From assembly GCA_030248215.1 (NCBI GenBank), contig JASANG010002561.1, forward strand, positions 1-64,000: a stretch of 64,000 bases of DNA. The letters are read 5' to 3'. Shown one piece after another: positions 19,993 through 30,900 of this stretch (its first letter is position 1; each line of letters begins with the position of its first letter). The translations under genes and the position numbers were made by a program. The DNA comes from Enoplolaimus lenunculus (Eukaryota > Nematoda > Enoplea > Enoplida > Thoracostomopsidae). Under the pieces are notes generated by a model. It was not told the origin of the DNA and searched no databases. It worked only from the letters and a program-made list of their open reading frames with translations.

Positions 19993-22900
19993 ATGGAAAC
20001 GGTTATTATAAAAATAATTATGATGATAATTATGGCTGTTGCTACTTTTACAGTAATGCTTTTATCGTTGGCGTTCCTTCGACGAATAGAAGAGTTTTTC
20101 TTGAACGGAGAGCTCCATGGTTCAAGCAATGGTAGCCAACCAGTGACCGGTTACGGTGGCGTCGAGCTAAGCCTCGGCCCAATCACTGATAGCGAATCTG
20201 AAAAAAGCGCACGTTCGCAAACTGAATTAACCAATCCAGTGCGAGATTCAAAATTGAAGGAGCGACGAATTAAATTTGAACGCATAATCAGTTTGGTGAA
20301 CTGTTTTGCTGGTGGTGTATTTTTGGCAACAGGATTCCTTCATATGATTCCGGAATCAATGTAAGCTTTACCAGTAAATACGCAGTTGTGGATTCAGGAA
20401 ATTTTGGGTCTGGGAGGCAATACAATGTTGAATCCGTAGTCTTTAACACAACCGTCACCGATTATTTCACAGCAAATTTGAGTTTTTGAAATATTTAATT
20501 TTTTTTCGGGTCACAGATATCCTTCAGAAAGAGACAAAAATTGTCTTAAGCCCTATTTACACGTGCAAGTTGTTGCTGCTAGAACTTACAGCTTCAACTT
20601 GCACTTGCAAGTTTTGTCCAAAATCCAATTCGAAAAACTTGCAGCGGCAAATAATTCATTAAAAATCACAGGAATTTGGTTCACATGTGTGAATAACCAT
20701 GCAAGTTCACTGAATTTAATGCAGCCGCTTTCTCATTGGCTGATGAAACAATGCAAGTTCTGTGTGCAATTTGCAGCTGAAAGTTCTCGCAGCAAAAACT
20801 TGTACGTGTGAAGAGGGCTTAAAAGTTTATAAATAAATACACTATTTAACTTGACTGACAATGGTTCAAAACTTCTCGTGATTAGTAGATCAGTAGTACT
20901 CGAATTATGGCCAAAATGAACATTTCACTTTGACAGTACAATTCAATTGAAACCAGTATCAATTCATACTGTAAAGGTTTTGATTTTTAATAGCACTTGT
21001 AAACTTACCCCCGCATTTAATATTAATTCTTAGGCTTAGGCTTATGGTTCGCGAAAAATTTTGGCAAAAGATTCGATTGGATTAGTCTTTTTGGTAAGCC
21101 GTTTCTGAAACCTATACCTACGCCTGTAGGGAGGTAAGTGTACAAGAGCCTACCCAAACAAGTAAATACCTTTATTGGCCAATGTAAAGAACAGGGGCGG
21201 AACAGTATTATAAGCATATTCGTGAACCTAAGCCTAAGCCTAAACGTAAGCGTCAGAATGAGCATATTCGTAAGCTTAAGCCTAAGCTTAAACATAAGCC
21301 TAACCGCAAGAATGAGCATATTCCTAAGCCAAAGTCTAAGCTGAAGCCTAAGCCAAGCAAAAAAAATCAGTCTAAAGCTTAAGCTTACACTTTACGCGTC
21401 CCACAGAAAAACGTTCCACCCCTGATATTTAATATGGGCCACTATATTATTAAATATACGCCATAATTATATTTTTTATTACCTTTCAGCGTTCATTACA
21501 CCGAAGCATTTACCTATAATGTAACAGATACAAATAAATGTGTCAGGAAAGCTTTAGTAAGCACAGGAGGTAAGCTATAACATCGAGTAAAGTAACTGCT
21601 AGCAATATGAGTTATAGTACGGCTTTCGACATCCGTCAGCGCAACCGAGTCCAAAGCCTATAAACGCCAAAAGAGTGCTTCAACTGTATTTTCATGTTAA
21701 AAACTAAAACAAATATCCAAGATTCAGACTAAAGTTCCTTGGGTTTAGGTTTTACTTTTATGCTTAGGCTTATGCTTATACTACTGTTATACTGCTCTGA
21801 TATACACAGTGGCTGAGAAATGGATGTATTCATGGCTGTTGGAAACATGGAATAAGCGTAACTCAAATGTGCAGCGAAAATAAAGGAACATTGCAAATTT
21901 GTGGAAAATATTCGAACGTTGAGAACTGCGCCAAACCGGCTTAAGCTGGCGGTTGTGTACTCAAAATAATATTTGTGATATTTAAGAAAAAAATTTCTTA
22001 CATTTAAGAAATATAATTAGCAAGGTGCACTTGAAATGTATTTCTGTTATAACAGAAAACTTTTCAAAAAAAGTTTTGAAATAAAGTCTGAAAATACACG
22101 TTTTCCAGTTATTTTTTACAAAAATTGTCTTAAATATCAGAAAAAACTTTTCAGATTTGACACAAAAAATACTTTTCTGAATAAATTCAGAAATACTTTT
22201 TGTGTGATGGTTGTAAACGGAACCAACGTCAACATTGTCAGCAATGCTTCTGGCAGCAGATACAAGTCTTAGTAAACCTAACCCAGAAGTTGCTTCAATG
22301 ACATTGGCTGGGTTGCAGAAATCGAGACTTCAGATCGACCTTTGACTTTAAATCGATTTTAGTCTTTAAGGTCAACAAATGTCGTATTTTGGTTACAGCC
22401 GGGCCCGTAGCCAGAGGAAAGCCATGGGAGCTTTGACCGCTTTCCCGGAAGATTATGTCCCCCACCCTGGACGAATTTTGGACGTTAGAAATTTTTTAAA
22501 CCTTGCTTCTAAGTCATCAAGAACCCTTGTATGCCATTTCAGAAAGTTTTTAAGCCTGCGCTAACAAGGCGAGCTGGCTAAGGGCCTATTTACAGATCTA
22601 TTTTTTATAAATTTTCAGCTCCTAGCCTAGTTTTGATCTGCCTATGTATAGAACAGGGCCGGATCGTTTTCCGGCGGGCTGCAATAGTGTCAGTTTAAGC
22701 TTTAGTCTAACTTTTTACTTAGACTTAGGCTTAGGAATAGGCTCATCTTTACGCCTAGGCTTAGGCTTAGGAATATGCCTATACTACTGTTGCGGCCCTG
22801 CTTTATACATGGGCCATTTGAGCAAAGGCAACATCTTTTCCAATTTTATGGGTTATATCCGCAGATTTGGGAGAGACTTCTTGTGTACATGGGCCCCAAT

Positions 22901-25900
22901 GAGTATTGACCAATTAAATTTTTACAGGAATTTTCAACGCATCAACGGACCGATTTCCGTCGTGTGAAATGATTATTTTGTCTGGAATGTTTATGATTTA
23001 TTTATTCGAAGCGATAACAACAAGCGTCCAAGAGTTTGCTGCTGACGTGTAAGTGGGGGATTGGACTTATTTCACAAATTAAGTGCTTTGTTGCACCGTC
23101 TGGTGCAATACGGGCCGTAATTCAACGTAATTCCGAATTGAGATTAGTCCAAAGTGTAGTTTACTATATCACATTTAGACGGTCGTTCATTGGATGACAT
23201 TAAGACGGTCGTTTATTGGACGACATTAAGACGGTCGTTTATTGGATAACATTTAGACGGTCGTTTATTGGATAACATTAAGACGGTCGTTTATTGAATA
23301 ACCTTTAGACGGTCGTTTATTGGATAACATTTAGACGGTCGTTTTTGGATAACATTAAGACGGTCGTTTATTGAATAACCTTTAGACGGTCGTTTATTGG
23401 ATAACATTAAGACGGTCGTTTATTGGATAACATTTAGACGGTCGTTTTTGGATAACATTAAGACGGTCGTTTATTGAATAACCTTTAGACGGTCGTTTAT
23501 TGGATAACATTAAGACGGTCGTTTATTGAATAATCTTTAGACGGTCGTTTATTGGATAACATTAAGACGGTCGTTTATTGAATAATCTTTAGACGGTCGT
23601 TTATTGGATAACATTAAGACGGTCGTTTATTGGATAACATTTAGACAATCGTTTATTGGATAACATTTAGACGGTCGTTTTTGGATAACACTCACACGGT
23701 CGTTTAACATTTTGAAATTTTGAAAGTACATTCCTAAGTATAACCTTGTATTATCGCTCAAGCTATTGACACAAGACAGATAAACGTTTCATTCAACGAA
23801 TAATTGCAGTACCGGATATATATCAGTAACGAAGGGCGGCGAAGGGTGGGTTAAAAATAAACAACAGTCTGTAACCGAATAGCAAGGGGGAACTGTCTGG
23901 AGAGGCCAAATAAATATCAGTCCCCCCTCTTTTATTCGGGTCACTACAGTATTCGATCACAGAGCACGAAGATTCTCACAAGTACATGGTCGTTTTCGGC
24001 TAAGGATAAGATTCGTTACAGGCGTCGGTCAACATAAAGGACAGGGGCGGAACAGGGTACTCTCTGGAGAGGCCAAATAAATATCAGCCCCCCTCTTTTA
24101 TTCGGGTCACTACAGTAATTTGACTTTATTCAGTGTAAAATTTCGCTGATTTTAGAAAACTACAAGGATATCAAGATTTAGATGAACTTGCAAACACGCC
24201 AGCAACAAGACTAAAGGTTGATTCGACTGAAAATCTTTGCAACGCCGCCGCCCCGAAACCCAGTCTTGGAGCCAGCTCATTGATCGACGCATTGACGTTT
24301 GTGTTTGGTAACTTTGTCTAAGTGGCCCATGTTACTTTAAGGGGCGACCAGGTTTCTGGTGGGTCTGTAAAAGAGTGGATTTAGATTCTAGATTACATTT
24401 TTTGCTTAGGCTTAGGCTTAGGAATATGCTTTTGCAACGCTTACACTTAGGCTTAGGCTTAGGAACTCATTTTTGCAACGCTTAAGCTTAGGCTTAGGCT
24501 TTAGAAATACGGTTAACCTTCTGTTTACGCTCCTTACAGTAACATTGGCCGTCTAAGTTATAGCCGTGTTCGTAGCCAAGGTTTTTGAAGAAAAGAGGGT
24601 CACGTTCCATAAAAACTGGGGGCTTTTTTCTAAAAACGGTTTCTTTGTGCTGTCTTGCATGAAAATCCCCAGAGGGGGTTGATACTTGGGGCTGTGCCCT
24701 GAAAAAGTGTTAAATACAACATTGGTAGAACGCAGCTGTATTTTCTACATTATCAAATGTGTTTAGCACCTATCAACAATTGGCAACAGATGATAAGTAA
24801 TTTTGCTACAAGGAATTTTTCAACTTGAAAATTCGACACATTTGTCGTATTTGATTTGTAATATTGTTGTACAAATCAGGGTACAATAGAAGTTTTGTTT
24901 CCGGCGTTAGCAGAAAATGGACCTTTCCAGCTCCGGCAAAAAATCGGGGTCATTTCCGTTGTTTCCTGCAGACCGCGTTTGTCCAAAGATGGTTCGAGTT
25001 TGAAAATTATTGCATATTTGAGCTTCTCATGACCTCCCCTGATGATTCCACGCCTAAATTTGAATTTTTGAGAAATTCGATTTTTTGAGGTCCCGAGGTC
25101 TCGTAATCAAAAATAAAATTTTGTAAAAAAATTTAACAAATTATTATACCATTCCACGCAACTTGCGGAGCTGAGTCCAATGGTGTTAAAATTTTCGCAA
25201 TCACGCGATTGGTTAACGAGTTATAGTCAAATAACCGATTTGGAGCCGACCCAATCGTTGACAGTGCGCCGAATCAGTTGTAAAGTCCTATTAACGGTAG
25301 AATAAGTATCGGCGTATCTTTGTATTTAAAAGCAAGCTAAGAGGCCTCTTACGTGGTTCAGTGGTAAAATGTTCGCCGTCAAAATTGGACCTTAATGATA
25401 AGCATCAATGTTTCTGCTGCTCCAACTGTGTAAAAGATTAAAAAGTGTAATGTTTTCAACGGAAAATGGGAAAATTTTCAGTTCTAAAAAGACACACTGC
25501 ATAACGTTTACGGGCGGAACTGTAGAGTAAGCGTATTCCTAAGCCTAAGCCTAAGCTTAAAACAGTTGCAAAATGAGTTCCTAAGCCTAAGCCTGAGCAA
25601 AAATGTAATCTATAATATAAACCTACTCTTTTATAGACCCACCAGAAACCTGACGCGTGTTTAAAGTAACACGGGCCACGATTATAATGTTTTTTGCAGT
25701 GTACGTCGGTACGAGACAACTACCCGAATAAGAGGGGGAAGGGTAATAAGAGGGGGTCCCCATTTTGAGTCCGAATCAATTGGAGACCGTATCCCTAATG
25801 AGAGTGCGTAAGCGGATAGAGTTCCTAAACCATAATTACTAGAGTCCATAAATGTCAATTATCCGTAATTGTAGCGCATGAATGACTCCAGGACCAAATA

Positions 25901-27105
25901 ACTTGAGTTCGAAGCTTTAAAGCGTACTTAAGTTTGAAAGTACATTCCTAAGTATAACCTTGTATTATCGCTCAAGCTATTGACACAAGACAAACAAACG
26001 TTTAATTCAACGGATAGTTGCAGTACCGGATATATATCAGTAACAAAGGCCTGCGGAGCGTGGGTTAAAAATAAACAACAGTCCGTAACTGAATAACACG
26101 GGGGGTACCCTGGAGATTCCAAATTAATATCAGACCCCCTCTTATTTGGGTCACTACAGTAACGTTCAGGACAGGGGGATAAGTACTATAAAAGTTTCGG
26201 CCAATGTATTGAACATGGCTGTAAAACTAGTATAAGCATATCCTTAAGCCTATGCCTAAATCAAAGTCTAAGCGAAAAGCTTATACCCAAACCTAAGCCT
26301 AAGTCTAACTAAGCAAAAAATAGTCCCAAGATTATGCTTACTCCGTGACAGTGGCACAGAAAAACGTTCCGCACCTGATTTTTGCATGGACCAAAATTTC
26401 GAAACGTGGTTGATTGTATTTGCTAACAGAAAACTTTCTTATAATTCTTGGACAAAAATTACAAAGCGAGGCCTAAGCGTAAGCCTAAGCAGAAAAATGT
26501 AGTCTAGAACGTAAGTCTATTCTTTTACAGAACCACCATAACCCTTTACGACCCTAAAAGTAACATAGGCCACTTTATCTATTGCCTTAAGCCCTGCATA
26601 TCTACGAGCCGTATGTTTACCGAAACTGATTAGTTGACTTCCAGCGCTGACATTTCATTCGGTTCTCGAAGGTTTTGCAATCGGAATCAGTATCACCTCT
26701 TCAAGTTTACTGCTTCGCTACTTGAGCGTAATCGCTCACAAGCTGATCATTGCATTTACTGTTGGACTTACGATTGGTCGATGCTCTGCTGTAACCAATG
26801 GCAGAAGACGGTTACCGACATTTTACTTATTGGCTGTTTGTTTATCTCTTGGCTGTCCAATCGGAATCGCGTTTGGAATCGGATTTACCGAACCGCGACA
26901 ACCATTCGCTGAAGGTGGACAAATTTCCAAAGGCGTCGCGGTTGCTGAAGCGCTGGCGACTGGAACGTTTCTGTATATTGCACTATTTGAAGTTCTAAGC
27001 GAAGAACACTCAAAAGAGCGAAGTTTTACTTTTTTACGGTTGTGTTCCACTGCGACAGGTGCTGGTGTTATTGCAGTGTTTATTGCAATTGCTGATAATA
27101 TATAG
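19993..27105 (+). CDS. SLC39A1-like: ZIP zinc transporter, SLC39A1/2/3 type
   Basis: Five exons with matched phases: 19993-20360, 21490-21569, 22928-23048, 24156-24307, 26645-27105; 1182 nt, 393 aa. ZIP proteins import Zn2+ and related ions into the cytosol. TM1 is near residues 4-30; TM2 holds CFAGGVFLATGFLHMIPES, the family hallmark; the following lumenal/extracellular loop has NVT and NAS glycosylation sequons. TM4 carries HSVLEGFAIG (the HxxxE metal-site motif) and TM5 carries AHKLIIAF, the HK of subfamily II. The C-terminus (KGVAVAEALATGTFLYIALF, then GVIAVFIAIADNI) matches TM7-8. The TM3-4 loop is not histidine-rich, unlike many ZIPs. The ATG at 19993 is chosen because it directly precedes TM1; the open frame to 19963 has no earlier ATG. 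All introns are repeat-laden. It converges on the TMEM144 gene, whose stop lies 895 bases away. Confidence 0.93.
20546..20822. repeat. E-family MITE, full length with TTAA ends
   Basis: Starts TTAAGCCCTATTTACACGTG and ends ACGTGTGAAGAGGGCTTAA: inverted ends beginning GCCCT inside TTAA. In ZIP intron 1. Confidence 0.8.
21177..21440. repeat. T-family MITE (T-A) with three hexamer arrays
   Basis: GGCCAATGTAAAGAACAGGG to TGATATTTAATATGGGCC; CCTAAG-like arrays at 21227-21255, 21271-21310 and 21324-21355 separated by GAATGAGCATATTC spacers. Flanks CCTTTATT / ACTATATT. ZIP intron 1, 49 bases before exon 2. Confidence 0.85.
21720..21820. repeat. T-family remnant
   Basis: GCTTAGGCTTATGCTTATAC followed by a decayed right end in ZIP intron 2. 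Confidence 0.45.
22395..22590. repeat. R-family repeat copy
   Basis: Begins GGGCCCGTAGCCAG and ends GAGCTGGCTAAGGGCC, an inverted pair; the interior has CTTGCTTCTAAGTCATCAAG. Confidence 0.65.
22639..22815. repeat. T-family MITE (T-B)
   Basis: GCCTATGTATAGAACAGGGC to GGCCCTGCTTTATACATGGGCC in form; TTAGGC units at 22720-22770. ZIP intron 2. Confidence 0.82.
23172..23705. repeat. 26-bp tandem minisatellite
   Basis: About 20 copies of a 26-base unit, core AGACGGTCGTTTATTGGATA plus ACATTA. Alternating variants (GGATAACATTA, GAATAACCTTT, and units lacking one TA) give a two-unit higher-order pattern. ZIP intron 3. Spacing and lack of unique spacers exclude a CRISPR array. Confidence 0.97.
23730..23958. 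repeat. W-family MITE, right part
   Basis: Contains AAGTATAACCTTGTATTATC, ACCGGATATATATCAGTAAC and the right end TATTCGGGTCACTACAGTA. A second W right end follows at 24058-24120 with a T-A terminus (CATAAAGGACAGGGGCGGAAC in part) between. Confidence 0.7.
24324..24550. repeat. T-family MITE (T-C), perfect 8-bp duplication at a splice donor
   Basis: GTCTAAGT flanks both ends (24316-24323, 24551-24558). Left GGCCCATGTTACTTTAAGGG, right CTTACAGTAACATTGGCC. Starts 16 bases into ZIP intron 4. Confidence 0.94.
24745..24860. repeat. K-family MITE fragment
   Basis: ATTATCAAATGTGTTTAGCA with CACCTATCAAC, then K interior TTGAAAATTCGACACATTTG. Confidence 0.45.
25355..25392 (+). repeat. tRNA 5-prime-half-like fragment
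   Basis: ACGTGGTTCAGTGGTAAAAT resembles a tRNA D arm and internal A box, but no T arm or acceptor stem follows. A SINE head or pseudogene fragment. Confidence 0.3.
25485..25677. repeat. T-family MITE (T-C)
   Basis: Decayed left end, (CCTAAG)n at 25531-25555 and 25580-25600, then GACCCACCAGAAACCTGACG and AAAGTAACACGGGCC. ZIP intron 4. Confidence 0.75.
25711..26161. repeat. W-family MITE, full length
   Basis: About 450 bp; the right end TATTTGGGTCACTACAGTAA is clear and the left end is decayed (CTACCCGAATAAGAGGGGG). The interior includes GAGTCCATAAATGTCAATTA and ACCGGATATATATCAGTAAC, shared with copies at 27476, 30290, 36675 and 45253. Confidence 0.8.
26199..26392. repeat. T-family MITE (T-B/A)
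   Basis: GGCCAATGTATTGAACATGG to TGATTTTTGCATGGACC; flanks AAAGTTTC / AAAATTTC. ZIP intron 4. Confidence 0.82.
26455..26572. repeat. T-family MITE (T-C), right half
   Basis: GGCCTAAGCGTAAGCCTAAG array, then TTTTACAGAACCACCATAAC and AAAAGTAACATAGGCC. Confidence 0.65.
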
Positions 27106-27147
27106 CTTGTAACCCTTTCTCACATGAATATTTTTGATTTCAATTCT

Positions 27148-27278
27148 GGCCAATGTATAGCACAGGACAGCTATCGCTGTTTCAGCATATTCCTAAGCAT
27201 AACGAAAAATTAGTCTAAAGCTTAACTTTATTGCAGTTCCACAGAAAAACGTTCTGCCGTTGATCTTTACAAGGGTTT
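27148..27278. repeat. T-family MITE, internally deleted
   Basis: GGCCAATGTATAGCACAGGA to GTTGATCTTTACAAGGG with almost no hexamer array. It interrupts a B-family element whose left end AACCCTTTCTCACATGAATA begins near 27112. Confidence 0.7.
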
Positions 27279-27475
27279 CAACTCTTAAATATAGACTCAA
27301 ACTAGGACTCGTTCCCAAGCCTCTCGGTTAGGAGTTGTTTTATGGTTTCCCGCTCAGTTGTGGGATTTTGGCGCTTGAGTTCAAAGGCGGCTCTTCCGTT
27401 TTGTGTAAATATACAATTTACATATTGTATAGGTACTACTTCATGTACACAGTTTTAAATTTAGTGTACCAGTAT

Positions 27476-27892
27476 GTTGTAGTGACCCGAATAGGGGGCC
27501 CATTTTGAGTCCTAATCAATAGGAGTCCGTATCCTTAATAAGAATTTGTAATCCTTAATAAGAGTCCGTAAGCGGATAGAGTCTAAACCCTAATTAGAGT
27601 CTATGAATGTCAATTATCCCTAAGTGTAGTACATAACAACCCGCATGTATTTTATTAAATAATCCAGAAAATAATTAACGGACAGACAAGTAACAAAAAT
27701 GCTGCAGTCTTGCCAAAAAGAGGGAATGGCATAAGACATGGGTGTTAAGTCCAACTAACAAAATGCGGATGATGGCGGGTTAATAAGAAATAAAACAGGC
27801 CGTAACCGCCATAACAGGGGGGTACCCTCTGGAGACGCCAAATAAATATCAGTCCCCACCTTCTTATTCAGGACACTCAGTACGAGAAGACG
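27476..27892. repeat. W-family MITE, full length
   Basis: Left TTGTAGTGACCCGAATAGGG; interior AAATGTCAATTATCCCTAA; right TTATTCAGGACACTCAGTA. Confidence 0.75.
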
Positions 27893-27999
27893 TTTAGAGT
27901 TTATTATCGAAAGATTAAGTTTACAATTTGTTCCGACCAAACTCATCATTCGAACCGGATATTCAAGTAATTTCGTTGTTGTTCAGGCTACAATTGTTG

Positions 28000-30900
28000 T
28001 CATGTTTCAACGACGCTTGAAACGCTGACCAATGCGGTTCCAATTACAACAATCACAGTGCCAACTGTGACAATAATGTAATTTTTCTTTCCCTAAAAAT
28101 AAAAATATTGTTGGTGAACGGATATATGGCCCAAGTCAAACTGCTATTCAAGCCAATCAGCTAACTGACATTGAAAACAATCATAGAGTTCGTATACCTT
28201 AAGTGGTATGGCAAATTGCCTTTGTGACAGCGCAGCCGTCGAGTTTTGACCTTAACTTTAAAATCGGGCAGCCACGAACTCGGCTTGAAAAGATTGAAAA
28301 TATATAAAACATCAGGCAACTGTTTTTTTGCTAACGGACGTAACAAGCGAGCTTCAGTGCCTGTACAGAGGATGGGGCCGCCCAAACTCGTCAGCGAAGC
28401 GAGCAAGAAGCCAGATGCATTTTAAAACTTTCTTCGGTTTTTGTTTCAACCGATCAGAATTGAGGCCCCTTAAGGGACTGGAGCCAACCCAAATGGGGTG
28501 TATGGGGGGTGGCTGCGTCGACTCTGGGGAGAACAAATGTTTAACTTGTAATAGTCACCTCAGCAAAGAGTAGAAGCGTCGATTTTGTGTAGTCCCTCCT
28601 GAAAAATGGGATGTTATTAGTCAAAGCATAAAACGGTTACTGTATATTTGCTGTCCTGCTTCTTACTCTTTCTGGACCTCAAAAGCAATCTGAGATGTGT
28701 CTCACATTTCCACCGAGGAAATGAATGGTTAGGGCACGACATATTTATGCCACAGGGTCGCCCGTAACTTACCCTTATATCACGGTAGTAAAACACACCA
28801 TACAACGCTGTAATAGCTGCAGGTAACTAAAACAAGTAAATACTTATATATGCCTATCGAAAGCTCTATTCACGTGCAAGTTTTTTCAGCGAGAACTCGC
28901 AGTTGCAACTTGAACGCGTTGACTTGCAGCTGCAGGCATTTGTAAGGAAATATCAATGCCGCCAATGAATATCAAGCTTAAGCTGTGAATTATCGGTTCA
29001 GTAATTGATGATGTATTAAATTCGACTTGCAATGCAATTAATGTATAAAATTGTTTACAGTTTGTAAATTACAAATGTTATATTCATTGATCACACACTG
29101 GAAAAAATGGCGAGTCAAATTGACTCCCTACGAAATATGCTTTTCCTGACTACGCAAACTGAGTGAAAATTCGACTTCGCCAGAGTCGAATTAAGGCGAA
29201 TTTGGCTCTCAGGCGAAGTCAAACTTTGACTCAGTTTGTGTAGTCAGAAAAAGCCTATTTCGGAGAGAGTCAATTTGACTCACCATTTTTTGCAGTACAG
29301 GAGCGCATGTTCGCTCTTTCGACGCGAGTATGCAACTTGTTGGGCCTGTAGGGTACGCAATGTACCAGTTCGCGTTGTGTTTTCGCCCAACTCTTTCGTT
29401 TTCAGAGATCGAGTCACAACCCGAAACACGCTGTAAAATATAAGCGTCAGGGAAATAATCGAATTGCCTTATTAGAATAAATTCGAAATGTATCAAGTCT
29501 ACCGATACTCTTTTCTACACAGAATGTACCCAGTTGCATACTCTTGTCATAAAGTAATCATCCACTGTAGTTGTACAAACCCTGGTTAATAGCGGTGTTG
29601 TGATTGCTTCAGAAAGCTCAGAATTGGCATAAAGCCAACAACTGAATGCGACACCCCAAATCAGTCCAGAGCCGACTGATGGAAACAGCAAATCTCGCGA
29701 CACCCAGGGTTGATGTTTACGAATCTTTTTGTAACATAAATAGATTAAAAGGAACACGGACGACGTTTCAAATACACCGACGCTGAACGCAAAACCGTAA
29801 GGAATACCTGAAACCACAGGGGCCAGACTTGTAAACATTGGGGGGGGGGTGGATTTTCAACTCTGAATTAAAAAAATGGCATGTATCAGCTAAAGTATAG
29901 ACAGCCCTGCAATCAGGAATTCGTTGTAGGTGGGCATGAAAAATTTTCCTAACAGAATTCTTTTAATGCAGTTGAAAAAATATTGGCATGGTGGAATGAA
30001 GCTGTTTGGAGATAGAGGGTAGCGTCCGTCTCTCCCCTTGTCGTCCTTTGTATAGTCGCAGATCCGAGTATAAAACAGATATTTACTGAACGCGCACGAT
30101 CCTGTGGGAAAATTTATATCCGGTCACCGTTTGAAGCTGTAGCCGTGTGGTCTTTATGGCAAAGTGGCCGATCGTGGCAACAGTTTTATGAAACGCCCTA
30201 TGTGCTACATTAACTGAGAATATATCTCGATAAACCAATCAGCAAATTACAGAGTTCACTGGTTTGCGAGTTTAGCTTATTTTAGGATTACTGTAGTGAG
30301 CCGAAACAGATGGGGGTAAAAAGAGAGCGTCCCCATTTTGAGTCCCAATCAGTAAGAGTCCGCATCCGTAATAACAGTCTGTAAACGAATAGAGTGCCTA
30401 AACCCTAATTAAAAGTACATAAATGTCAATTATCCCTAATTGTAGTGCATAAATCACTCCAGGATCAAATAAATTTTAGTTCGAGTCTTTAAAGCATACT
30501 TAATTAATTTAAGTGGACAAAAGTTTTACTATTTATGGTTATTGCATTTCTGTTAGAATACCTTGTCGAGTAGCGTTTGGGTAGATCTGAGGATTGTCTT
30601 GGATATAAATAACAGGATCAAACATAAGTCCGTACATAACTCCGCCGAATAACGCACAACAGATGCCGCTGAAAATGAAAATAAAGTATTAATTTCACTG
30701 ATCAATGGCAGTTGCCATTCTTGCAACATTTAGCACCGTATATAATTCATGTATACACAGGCTGTAATAATGTCCAAATTGCGTTTTGTGGGCGTGTCAG
30801 CTTTAACCCCTTCTCACGTTGAGTTGCCTATAGGCAACTCAGCGCAGTGTATATACGTTAAATAGTATATATCGCACCGTGTTTAACAATTGCAACACGT

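Larger units (their letters stand above)
27106..27999. other. Convergent intergenic spacer, repeats only
   Basis: Between the ZIP and TMEM144 stops. Holds a B-family end at 27110-27145, a T element at 27148-27278, B-family debris to about 27470 and a W element at 27476-27892. No gene seen. Confidence 0.55.

Noticed and set aside
23172-23705. CRISPR-like regular repeats
   Set aside because: Units are directly tandem at 26 bases without unique spacers; eukaryotic context.
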